Assembly (NCBI GenBank): GCA_003151895.1
Contig: PLYX01000222.1
Coordinates: forward strand, 1 to 13,181
Source: Solirubrobacterales bacterium
GTDB lineage: Bacteria; Actinomycetota; Thermoleophilia; Solirubrobacterales; Solirubrobacteraceae
DNA length: 13,181 nt
Direction of reading: 5' to 3'
How positions within the stretch are numbered: position 1 is the first letter of the stretch; each line of letters starts with the position of its first letter. Both the position numbers and the translations under genes were made by a program. Below are positions 6,162 to 12,054 of this stretch, piece after piece. The notes beneath the pieces are model-generated. The model worked only from the letters and a program-made list of their open reading frames with translations, searched no databases and was not told the origin of the DNA.

Positions 6162-6593
6162 ATGGCGATTCTCGACGATGTGAAGCTGGACCTGAACAGC
6201 GCTATGCGCGCTGGGGAGAAGCAGCGTGTTGGCGCGCTGCGCATGATCCTCTCCGAGTTGCAGAAGGCATCCAAGGAGGGCTCTGAGGACGAGCTTGCTG
6301 TGCTGCGGCGCGAGCGCAAGCGGCGCCTGGAGGCCGCCAGGGCGTTCCGAGACGGGGGGCGCGAGGACCTCGCCACAGGCGAGGAGGCCGAGGGCGAGCT
6401 GATCGGCACCTACCTGCCCGCCGAGCTCTCCGACGGAGAGCTACAGGTGATCGTCGAGCAGGCGCTGGCCGACAGCGGGGCGCAGTCGCCGAAGGACATG
6501 GGGGTCGCGATGAAGAGCGCGATGGCCGCCGTCGACGGGCGTGCGGACGGCAAGCGCGTCTCGGGCCTCGTCAAGGCGGCGCTTGGCGGATGA
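6162..6593 (+). CDS. GatB/YqeY domain-containing protein
   Basis: This 143-residue protein is a stand-alone YqeY, related to the C-terminal tRNA-binding tail domain of GatB of the tRNA-dependent amidotransferase. Family features seen are the N-terminal helical domain (ILDDVKLDLNSAMRAGEKQRVGALRMILSELQKA), the charged middle helix (RRERKRRLEAARAF), EEAEGELIGTYLPAELSDGEL and the C-terminal block SPKDMGVAMKSAMAAVDGRADGKRVSGLVKAAL. The length is typical. Its exact cellular role is not established in the family. The gene lies directly before phoH, a linkage seen in several bacterial groups. Its stop TGA (6591-6593) overlaps the ATG of a 7-codon relay ORF. Confidence 0.9.
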   Translation: MAILDDVKLDLNSAMRAGEKQRVGALRMILSELQKASKEGSEDELAVLRRERKRRLEAARAFRDGGREDLATGEEAEGELIGTYLPAELSDGELQVIVEQALADSGAQSPKDMGVAMKSAMAAVDGRADGKRVSGLVKAALGG

Positions 6594-6669
6594 ACAGGAC
6601 CTCACTTCGATGAGCGCCGCGCAACACAACGGGATGAGTGGACGCCGGGAGGCCCGGCCCGGCCGATGA
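6590..6669 (+). other. two chained relay mini-ORFs between yqeY and phoH
   Basis: ATG 6590-6592 overlaps the yqeY TGA and codes MNRTSLR, with stop TGA 6611-6613. ATG 6610-6612 overlaps that stop and opens a 19-codon ORF (MSAAQHNGMSGRREARPGR) with stop TGA 6667-6669, which overlaps the phoH ATG at 6666. The first mini-ORF contains AGGA (6596-6599), a Shine-Dalgarno for the second. The second contains GGGAGG (6647-6652), 13 nt before phoH. The 12-mer TTCGATGAGCGC at 6606-6617 also occurs at the hrcA/dnaJ junction (1441-1452). Confidence 0.4.
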
Positions 6670-7640
6670 GGACCCAGATCGAGCTGCTGGGCGAGGTCGC
6701 CGCCGAGTTGGCGGGTAGCCAGGACGCGGTCCTCCGCGCCCTTGAGGGCCATTTGCAGTGCAAGGTGTTCCTGCGCGGCAACCTGCTCACGCTCGAGGGC
6801 TCTGAGGAGGACACGCGCATGGGCGAGCGAGTCGTGCACGAGCTCTCCGAGCTGATCGGCCGCGGCCATCAGATCGCTCCGGGCACGATCGCCGCGGTCA
6901 CCGGCGCACTCGACGCGCACGAATCGCCTGCCCGGGTGCTCGAGGACGTCGTGTGGAGGCATCGCAGCCTGAGCGTCGCTCCCAAGACGGTCAACCAGAA
7001 GCGCTATGTCGACTCGATCCGCTCGAGCACCGTCACGTTCGGCGTCGGCCCCGCCGGCACCGGCAAGACGTTCCTTGCGGTCGCGATGGCCGCCGCCGCG
7101 CTCTCGCGCCACGAGGTCAACCGCATCATCCTCACCCGCCCCGCGGTCGAGGCGGGCGAGCGCCTCGGCTTCCTGCCGGGGGACCTGATGGCGAAGGTCG
7201 ATCCCTACCTGCGCCCGCTGTTCGACGCCCTGCATGACATGCTCGACCCGGAGAAGGTCTCCCAGCACCTCGAGCGGGGCGTGATCGAGATCGCGCCGCT
7301 CGCGTTCATGCGCGGCCGTACCCTCAACGAGTCGTTCGTGATCCTCGACGAGGCGCAGAACACGACGCCGGAGCAGATGAAGATGTTCCTCACCCGGCTC
7401 GGCTTCGGCTCCAAGATGGTCGTCACCGGCGACATCACCCAGGTCGACCTGCCGCGTGAGCAGCGCTCGGGGCTGGTCGCGGTGGGGGAGGTGCTCGACT
7501 CGATCGAGGGCATCGAGTTCGTGCGCTTCGGCGGTGAGGACGTGGTGCGCCACAAGCTCGTGCAACGGATCGTGGAGGCCTATGACGAGCACAGCCGGCG
7601 TGAGGCTCCCGAGTTGCGCCCGGCCGAGCGCCGAGCCTGA
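6666..7640 (+). CDS. phoH: PhoH-like ATPase (PhoH/YbeZ family)
   Basis: This 324-residue protein is the usual length for the family. An N-terminal KH-like segment (about residues 1-75) precedes the P-loop NTPase. Walker A is GPAGTGKT (about residues 128-135), and Walker B is VILDEAQNTTPEQMKMFLTR (D near 228). ILTRPAVEAGERLGFLPGDL, FMRGRTLNESFVI and MVVTGDITQVDLP are PhoH hallmarks. It is an ATP-dependent, probably helicase-like RNA factor that works with YbeY in ribosome quality control and 16S rRNA maturation; the ybeY gene follows 13 bp downstream. The start at ATG 6666 agrees with homology (RTQIELLGEVAAEL) and overlaps the stop of a relay ORF as ATGA. Assignment is firm; the biochemical activity of the family is less well defined. 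Confidence 0.94.
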   Translation: MRTQIELLGEVAAELAGSQDAVLRALEGHLQCKVFLRGNLLTLEGSEEDTRMGERVVHELSELIGRGHQIAPGTIAAVTGALDAHESPARVLEDVVWRHRSLSVAPKTVNQKRYVDSIRSSTVTFGVGPAGTGKTFLAVAMAAAALSRHEVNRIILTRPAVEAGERLGFLPGDLMAKVDPYLRPLFDALHDMLDPEKVSQHLERGVIEIAPLAFMRGRTLNESFVILDEAQNTTPEQMKMFLTRLGFGSKMVVTGDITQVDLPREQRSGLVAVGEVLDSIEGIEFVRFGGEDVVRHKLVQRIVEAYDEHSRREAPELRPAERRA

Positions 7641-7653
7641 TTCGCGCGCATCG

Positions 7654-8061
7654 ATGCTCGAGGTCGAGGTCTTCGGCGCGCAGCTGCTCGCCGGTCCGCT
7701 CCCCCAGTGCAAGGTGGAGCGCCTGTGCGTGCTCGCGCTCGCATCCGCTGGAGTCGAGGATGGTCATCTGGCGGTCGAGTTCGTCGACGCCTCACGCATG
7801 GCGGAGCTCAACGCCGAGCACCGGCGCAAAGAGGGTCCCACCGACGTGCTCTCCTTCCCGGTTGACGGGGTCGGCCCGAATGCGCCCGGCGAAGGCGTTC
7901 CATGTGAGCTCGGCGACATCGTGATCTGCCCCGAGCACACGGTCGATGTGAGCGAGGCGATCGTCCACGGCGCGCTTCACCTCGTTGGTATGGACCACGA
8001 GACCGACGATGGCGAGATGCTTGCCCTGCAGGCCGAGCTGCTGCGCCGGGAGCCGACGTGA
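7654..8061 (+). CDS. ybeY: endoribonuclease YbeY (16S rRNA maturation)
   Basis: This 135-residue zinc metalloprotein acts in 16S rRNA 3'-end maturation and ribosome quality control. The zinc motif HGALHLVGMDH supplies H105, H109 and H115. The family arginine lies in AEHRRKEGPTDVLSFPVD (about R57), and LGDIVICPEH is the usual beta-strand block. Between GDIVICPE and VHGALH there are only about ten residues, while E. coli YbeY has about ten more there (a helix). The protein is therefore internally shortened but keeps all catalytic residues. ATG 7654 was chosen because homology starts MLEVEVFG; no Shine-Dalgarno is visible. The stop overlaps the era start as GTGA (8058-8061), indicating tight translational coupling with era. 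Confidence 0.92.
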   Translation: MLEVEVFGAQLLAGPLPQCKVERLCVLALASAGVEDGHLAVEFVDASRMAELNAEHRRKEGPTDVLSFPVDGVGPNAPGEGVPCELGDIVICPEHTVDVSEAIVHGALHLVGMDHETDDGEMLALQAELLRREPT

Positions 8062-8939
8062 CGCGCAGCGGGTTCGTCGCGCTTGCCGGCCGCCCGAACG
8101 TCGGAAAGTCCACTCTCGTCAACGCGATCGTCGGTGGAAAGGTCGCGATCGTGTCCGACCGTCCCCAGACAACCCGGCGCGCGATCCGCGGGGTGCGCAC
8201 CGACGAGGACCGCCAGATCGTGCTCGTCGACCTTCCCGGTGTGCAGCGCCCCCGCGACGCGCTCACCGAGCGCATGGCGGGGCGCGTGCGCCAAGAGCTC
8301 GAGGGCTCCGACGCTGCGCTGCTCGTGCTCAACGGCGAGCAGGGGGTGGGCCCCGGCGACCGCTACATCGCGCAGACGCTCATCGACGCCGAGGCGCCGG
8401 TCGCGATTGCGGTCAACAAGGTCGACCGGCTCCACAGGGCGGCCACCGTCGCGGTGCTCCAAGCGGCGGCCGAGCTCGAGGTGGGCGAGGATATCTTCCC
8501 GATCTCCGCGCGCACCGGCAAGGGCGTGCCCGCGCTCGTCGAGTATCTCGCTGAGTTGATGCCTGTGGGCCCGTTCATGTTCTCTGCGCAGGCAATATCC
8601 GACCAACCGCTCGCCGTGCTGCTCGCCGAGCTCGTGCGCGAGGCGGTCATCAGGCGCACATTTCAGGAGCTGCCGCATGCCGTCGAGGCGATCGTCGAAG
8701 AGGTGGAACACCCGCGCGAGGGCCTGGTGCGGGTGCGCGCGCTCATCTGGGTCGAGAGCGAGTCGCAGAAGGGGATCGTGGTTGGCGCGGGTGGGCGCAT
8801 GATCAAGGCGATCGGCTCGGCCGCGCGCCGCGAGATCGAGCGGGAGCTCGAGTGCCATGTCCACCTTGACCTGTCCGTCCGCGTGCGCCGCGACTGGCGC
8901 GGCGACGAGGGCTTGCTCGACCGGCTCGGGATCATGTAG
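8058..8939 (+). CDS. era: GTPase Era (ribosome assembly, 16S rRNA binding)
   Basis: This 293-residue protein has an N-terminal GTPase domain and a C-terminal KH domain, the standard Era layout; Era binds near the 16S rRNA 3' end during 30S assembly. G1 is GRPNVGKST (residues 11-19), the G2 region is TTRRAIRG, G3 is DLPG (58-61), G4 is NKVD (120-123) and G5 is ISARTGKG. The KH region is ESQKGIVVGAGGRMIKAIG ... DLSVRVRRDWRGDEGLLDRLGI. Two positions differ from the common family form: DLPG instead of DTPG, and GAGG instead of GKGG in the KH GxxG loop. The GTG start overlaps the ybeY stop, matching homology (GFVALAGRPNVGK). It is the last gene of the ndh-yqeY-phoH-ybeY-era run and faces the convergent nucleotidyltransferase gene. 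Confidence 0.95.
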   Translation: MTRSGFVALAGRPNVGKSTLVNAIVGGKVAIVSDRPQTTRRAIRGVRTDEDRQIVLVDLPGVQRPRDALTERMAGRVRQELEGSDAALLVLNGEQGVGPGDRYIAQTLIDAEAPVAIAVNKVDRLHRAATVAVLQAAAELEVGEDIFPISARTGKGVPALVEYLAELMPVGPFMFSAQAISDQPLAVLLAELVREAVIRRTFQELPHAVEAIVEEVEHPREGLVRVRALIWVESESQKGIVVGAGGRMIKAIGSAARREIERELECHVHLDLSVRVRRDWRGDEGLLDRLGIM

Positions 8940-8951
8940 GGACCGGCCCGT

Positions 8952-8974
8952 AGGTCGAAAGGCATACTCGACCT
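8952..8974. terminator. hairpin between convergent era and the nucleotidyltransferase gene
   Basis: AGGTCGA (8952-8958) and TCGACCT (8968-8974) form a perfect 7-bp stem with a 9-nt loop. It begins 13 bp after the era stop and touches the last base of the minus-strand nucleotidyltransferase gene. It could fold on both transcripts and act as a two-way terminator. No T-tract follows on either side, so intrinsic termination is uncertain. Confidence 0.4.
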
Positions 8975-9510
8975 CAGGAATCGGTTGGAGGCGGAACGAG
9001 GGCCTGCAGCTGCTCTCGGATCAGCTGCTTGTGGTCCCCCTCTACCGGAAGCAGCTCGGCGCGCTCGAGCAACGTTCGTGTGTCGACCAAGCCTTTGGAG
9101 ATCGCCACGCGCGCGTAGTCCCAGTCCTTCTCGCGGTTCGCCACGCACTTGGAGAGAACAACGTCGTGGATCTCCATGCACCATCCGGTGGCGCCGCGCG
9201 TGTTGTCGTTGGACAGCGGAACCAGTCGTTCTCTCCAGCCTAGCGGGGCTCGGGCGGTCTCAGGGCCTACTCCGTGGGCGTAGTATTCAAAGTTCCCATG
9301 GAACATGGAGCCCTCGCCGATCGCCCCCTCGATCTCATCCGCGCGCTCCGGCTCATCGACGGGGAACACGTCGGCCTCCACTGAAATGACGAGATCGACC
9401 GGAGCCTTCGGATACTGAGCAAGCACCGCCTGGCTACCGATGACTACGACATCCTGATCGACGATCTCGGACGCGGCGCGGATGATGTGCTCCAAGTCGA
9501 TGCGCTTCAT
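8974..9510 (-). CDS. DUF6036-like nucleotidyltransferase (possible toxin component)
   Basis: This 178-residue protein shows the fold signature of minimal nucleotidyltransferases: VVVIGSQAVL (G25, S26) followed by an acidic pair in ISVEADVFPVDEPERADEIEGAIGEGSMF (E45, D47). The remainder (YYAHGVGPETA, PLGWRERLVPL, CMEIHDVVLSKCVANREKDWDYARVA) matches the DUF6036/AbiEii-like group as I recall it, including the Asp/Glu-rich C-terminal helices. Relatives are often the second gene of AbiE- or MNT-type toxin-antitoxin pairs. Here the gene follows the HTH gene by 3 bp (TGA-GCG-ATG), so both are surely co-expressed. The sampled GC is about 60-63 percent against 70-75 percent in neighbours. Fold assignment is fair; a toxin role is inference from context, and an enzyme with another target is possible. 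Confidence 0.7.
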   Translation of the reverse strand: MKRIDLEHIIRAASEIVDQDVVVIGSQAVLAQYPKAPVDLVISVEADVFPVDEPERADEIEGAIGEGSMFHGNFEYYAHGVGPETARAPLGWRERLVPLSNDNTRGATGWCMEIHDVVLSKCVANREKDWDYARVAISKGLVDTRTLLERAELLPVEGDHKQLIREQLQALVPPPTDS

Positions 9511-9513
9511 CGC

Positions 9514-10317
9514 TCAGTGGATTTCGCTGACCAAGCGCATTCGGTCGGTCTCAGGCAGCGCACCCGCGAACGGGGTGTTCTGGCGCAGCTCGCGCATCTG
9601 GTCGCTGTCTTGTCCAAGCACACGCTTGATCTCCGGTAGGGGACGCTTGAGCAGCGTCTGCCACTGTTCGGCCCAAATGGGTGGCACCGGGCCCCTCTCT
9701 CGAAGCCACTTATTTACTCGCCGACGTGCCATGGCAACCATCTGCTGATCGAGGCGTTGGGCTATCCGTCGGTGAAAGGCCAGGCCGCGTTGCTCGGCCG
9801 TGCGATGGTCACGCGGCGCGCCTTGCCGCGTCCGTCTGATGCGCCGAAGCCCCATCTCGAAGTCGGGGCTTTGCCGCATGCGCTCCCATTGCAGGTGGCG
9901 CTCCATCGTGGCGGTCAGATCGCGACGCTGACCGTTGCTACGTAGCTCGTGCGCGATCTCTTCTGCGCGGGCAAGGCTCTCAAGGGTCACGCGTCGAGGC
10001 GACTCTCCAACATTCTCCAGGATCCCGCGGTCTAGCCACGCACGCGCCGTCGGGTCGGAGACGCCAAGCCGGTGTTGGGCATAACGCACGCGCACCGGGT
10101 CGGCGGGCGTTACCAGGCTCCAGGCGAACCGGTCAAGCTCTGAGGTCATAGTGGTGTCTTTGCTCCGGCGGGCCTGCATCGCAAGAGAGCGTGCGCGCCC
10201 AAAAGCGCTCAGCAGCCGGTCGGCTGCTTCGCTTTCGTGCTCGATCGTTGGCCGGATAGAACGCGCCCCGCGATCTGAGGGGGATCGACGTTCGGGGTGT
10301 CTTTGTGCGGGGGGCAT
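9514..10317 (-). CDS. winged-HTH DNA-binding protein, likely antitoxin/regulator of the nucleotidyltransferase
   Basis: This protein of 267 residues has an excisionase/MerR-like helix-turn-helix at about residues 76-102 (RYAQHRLGVSDPTARAWLDRG). A basic, Gln/Arg-rich middle and a C-terminal domain follow (WQTLLKRPLPEIKRVL, QMRELRQNTPFAGALPETDR). The LRQ-x-TPFAG-x-L end resembles, from memory, HTH proteins that precede DUF6036 nucleotidyltransferases. ATG 10317 was chosen because AGGA lies 7 nt upstream on the minus strand and a promoter is visible; GTG 10323 and an internal ATG at 10149 are alternatives. From 10149 the protein would be 211 residues and would start just before the HTH. The upstream palindrome at 10341-10360 fits autorepression. 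GC is lower than in flanking genes. The DNA-binding call is good; the antitoxin role is inference. Confidence 0.65.
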   Translation of the reverse strand: MPPAQRHPERRSPSDRGARSIRPTIEHESEAADRLLSAFGRARSLAMQARRSKDTTMTSELDRFAWSLVTPADPVRVRYAQHRLGVSDPTARAWLDRGILENVGESPRRVTLESLARAEEIAHELRSNGQRRDLTATMERHLQWERMRQSPDFEMGLRRIRRTRQGAPRDHRTAEQRGLAFHRRIAQRLDQQMVAMARRRVNKWLRERGPVPPIWAEQWQTLLKRPLPEIKRVLGQDSDQMRELRQNTPFAGALPETDRMRLVSEIH

Positions 10318-10323
10318 GCTCAC

Positions 10324-10363
10324 ATCCTATCGCCTGTCTTATAAAAACCTAGGCTTTTGTCAA
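10324..10363 (-). promoter_or_regulatory. promoter, operator palindrome and ribosome binding site of the HTH-nucleotidyltransferase pair
   Basis: This is the most AT-rich patch noticed in the window. On the minus strand a perfect -35 TTGACA (10363-10358) and TATAAG (10343-10338) are present but with only 14 bp between them; TAAGAC (10341-10336) would give 16. An imperfect 20-bp palindrome centred on CCTAGG (10341-10360, arms AAAA/TTTT) sits between and over the hexamers, as an autoregulatory operator would. AGGA (10328-10325) is the Shine-Dalgarno, 7 nt before ATG 10317. TAGGAT (10329-10324) could also act as a leaderless -10. Confidence 0.5.
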
Positions 10364-10380
10364 AACAGCGTAAGGCAGGC
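10332..10380. repeat. inverted repeat flanking the promoter of the HTH gene
   Basis: GCCTGTCTTA (10332-10341) and TAAGGCAGGC (10371-10380) are inverted 10-bp arms with one mismatch, 29 bp apart. They enclose the AT-rich promoter and the CCTAGG palindrome. No T-run follows on either strand, so a terminator for the ATPase gene is unlikely. The rest of the 74-bp gap between the ATPase and HTH genes shows nothing further. Confidence 0.5.
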
Positions 10381-10397
10381 AATGGGGTGGGGCGGTC

Positions 10398-11399
10398 TCA
10401 AAGCTTCTTGTCCAGTCGCTCGCTGGTCCCCCGCACCGCCGTAAGGTCGAGCTCCGGCGTGAACACAAACGGGATCGTGAGCACGGCGGGGGGTGAGCCG
10501 CCCGCGAAGCGCTGCCGGCGCAGGCGCGCGACCTGGCTCTGCTGCAGGCGTGCACGTTCATACACAGTGCGCGCCATCCGACCGGCGGAGCGGGCGAGCG
10601 CGGCGCTCTCACCAAGCTCCGCCTGCGAGCCATCCCCGGTCGCCGTCGTGGTCGCGATCCGTCCCAGCTCCTGCTTGGTGAAGCGCCGCGGCAGTGTGCC
10701 GTTGACGACCACCGCGTCGAGGTCGCGGTCGAGCGTCAGGCGCAATCCTTCCTCGAGCTCGAGCGTCTCGGTGACGGCCATCTCGGTCGCGTGCGTCACC
10801 GCTACGTACCCTGAGCGCGCAGGGTCTTCGAGTAGCTCGCGCACCCGCTGCGCCTGCTCGGCGAGTGGACCGGCACGCACGATCGCCGCGAACGTCTGGG
10901 GTGAGCTGAGCATCGCAAGCGCGTGCCCCGTGGCTGGCGCGTCGAGTATCACGAGGTCATAGGGCCCGCGGGCGCGTGCGGTCTCGCCATGCGCGTTTGC
11001 GCGCCGGGGTCGCCCTTCGCACAGCTCGCGCACCTTGACCATGCTCACCAGCTCCTTCGCGCCCGGGGCGGCGGCGGCGAAATAGTGGAAGGTGCTGCTC
11101 GCCGCGAGCATTCTCACGGAGATGCGCCCGCCGAGAGTGCGCAGCCACTCGAACAGGGCCTCGTCGGGATCGATCGACGTGCTCCACAGGCCTGGCTCGA
11201 GCTCCACCTCCACCCCCGACTCAGGCGCGCGGGGCTGCCCGAACATAGCCGGCAGCCGGTGCTGGTCGCCGAGCTCGGCGACGATCGTGCGCAGCCCGCG
11301 CCGGGCGGCGAGCAGGCCGAGCGCGCACGCCACCGTCGTCTTGCCGGTGCCGCCCTTGCCCGTCACGACGATCAGCTTGCGTTCGAGCAACGAGGCCAT
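10398..11399 (-). CDS. ArsA/GET3-family P-loop ATPase
   Basis: This 333-residue protein belongs to the ArsA/GET3 (TRC40) branch of the SIMIBI ATPases. The deviant Walker A is GKGGTGKTT (residues 14-22, signature lysine K15 and catalytic K20). The switch II/Walker B block is LVILDAPATGHALAML (D153). The C-terminal half includes AVVVNGTLPRRF and a long amphipathic region. I see no arsenic-binding cysteine set and no ars genes nearby, so 'arsenical pump' would be misleading. Actinobacteria carry GET3-like pairs (Rv3679/Rv3680 type) of unclear client, and this looks like one member of such a pair, without its partner in view. ATG 11399 is set by homology (KLIVVTGKGG). Only 28 bp separate it from the divergent hisIE. 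No terminator was found downstream. Confidence 0.85.
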   Translation of the reverse strand: MASLLERKLIVVTGKGGTGKTTVACALGLLAARRGLRTIVAELGDQHRLPAMFGQPRAPESGVEVELEPGLWSTSIDPDEALFEWLRTLGGRISVRMLAASSTFHYFAAAAPGAKELVSMVKVRELCEGRPRRANAHGETARARGPYDLVILDAPATGHALAMLSSPQTFAAIVRAGPLAEQAQRVRELLEDPARSGYVAVTHATEMAVTETLELEEGLRLTLDRDLDAVVVNGTLPRRFTKQELGRIATTTATGDGSQAELGESAALARSAGRMARTVYERARLQQSQVARLRRQRFAGGSPPAVLTIPFVFTPELDLTAVRGTSERLDKKL

Positions 11400-11414
11400 T
11401 GTTGTCGTGCAACC

Positions 11415-11420
11415 TACAAT
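11415..11420 (+). promoter_or_regulatory. -10 box of a leaderless hisIE promoter within a 28-bp divergent intergenic region
   Basis: TACAAT at 11415-11420 ends exactly 7 nt before the hisIE ATG at 11428, as at hrcA. Only 28 bp (11400-11427) separate it from the divergent ATPase start, so the hisIE -35 must lie inside the first codons of the ATPase gene. On the other strand TAGGTT (11416-11411) could be the ATPase -10, overlapping this box by two bases. Confidence 0.6.
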
Positions 11421-11427
11421 TCCGTTG

Positions 11428-12054
11428 ATGAACGCACCGGCCGGCAGCCCAGTGGAGCCGTTCCTCGTCTATGACGAATGCGGCCTCGTGCCATGCGTGG
11501 TTCAGGATTGGACCACGGGCGAGGTGCTGACTCTCGCATACATGAACGAGCTCGCGCTGAAGCGCACCCGCGCCACCGGGGAGCTGCACCTGTGGAGCCG
11601 CTCGCGTCAGGAGCTGTGGCACAAGGGCGCGACGAGTGGCAACACGCAAGCCGTCCGCTCGCTGCGCGTGGACTGCGACGGCGACGCTCTGCTCGCGCTC
11701 GTCGAGCCGGCCGGTCCCGCCTGCCATACGGGCGAGCGCACCTGCTTTCACCGCGGCGAGCTCGACCCGCGCGCGCCGCACGAGACGCTGCCCGCGCTCG
11801 AGCGCACATTGCGCGAGCGCGCAAGCGAGCGTCCGGCCGGCTCCTACACGGTCGAGCTGCTCGACGATCCAGGGCGTATCGGCGAGAAGGTGATGGAGGA
11901 GGCCGAGGAGGTCGCTCGCGCCGCGCGCGAGGAGACCGACGAGCGTGTTGACGAAGAGGCCGCCGACCTCCTCTACCACCTGCTCGTGCTGTTGCACAGC
12001 CGCGGGCGCTCCCTCTCCGATGCGGGGCGTGTGCTCGATGAGCGCCGTCGGTAG
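11428..12054 (+). CDS. hisI: bifunctional phosphoribosyl-AMP cyclohydrolase / phosphoribosyl-ATP pyrophosphatase HisIE
   Basis: This 208-residue fusion catalyses the second and third steps of histidine synthesis. The HisI domain (about residues 10-112) has LAYMNELALKRT, WSRSRQELWHKGATSGN, the metal motif DCDGD (82-86, C83) and CHTGERTCFH (C99, C106) supplying zinc ligands. The HisE domain (about 121-208) has SYTVELLDDPGRIGEKVMEEAEEVARAA and EEAADLLYHLLVLL, the Glu-rich helices that bind metal and PRPP-ATP. HisI more often reads KGETSG where this one reads KGATSG (A68). The frame is open far upstream, but ATG 11428 is fixed by homology and by TACAAT 7 nt before it. It is the only histidine gene here and is followed by trpE. 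The HisE tail (DERRR, then TAG) lies in a repeat of the trpE start. Confidence 0.93.
   Translation: MNAPAGSPVEPFLVYDECGLVPCVVQDWTTGEVLTLAYMNELALKRTRATGELHLWSRSRQELWHKGATSGNTQAVRSLRVDCDGDALLALVEPAGPACHTGERTCFHRGELDPRAPHETLPALERTLRERASERPAGSYTVELLDDPGRIGEKVMEEAEEVARAAREETDERVDEEAADLLYHLLVLLHSRGRSLSDAGRVLDERRR

Noticed and set aside
5570..6409. 279-residue minus-strand open frame across ndh and yqeY
   Set aside because: It spans two recognised genes and their boundary and shows no recognisable motif.
8940..8976. Attachment site or insertion target repeat flanking the HTH-nucleotidyltransferase island
   Set aside because: No direct repeat shared between the era end and the 10324-10397 region was found by eye, and no integrase or transposase is present.
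10324..10397. Intrinsic terminator after the ArsA/GET3-like gene
   Set aside because: The inverted arms are 29 bp apart and no T-run follows on the minus strand; the region is better explained as the promoter of the HTH gene.
11092..11427. N-terminal extension of the hisIE frame into the ATPase gene
   Set aside because: The stretch is antisense to the conserved N-terminal part of the ATPase, and HisI homology starts after ATG 11428, which has its own -10 box.
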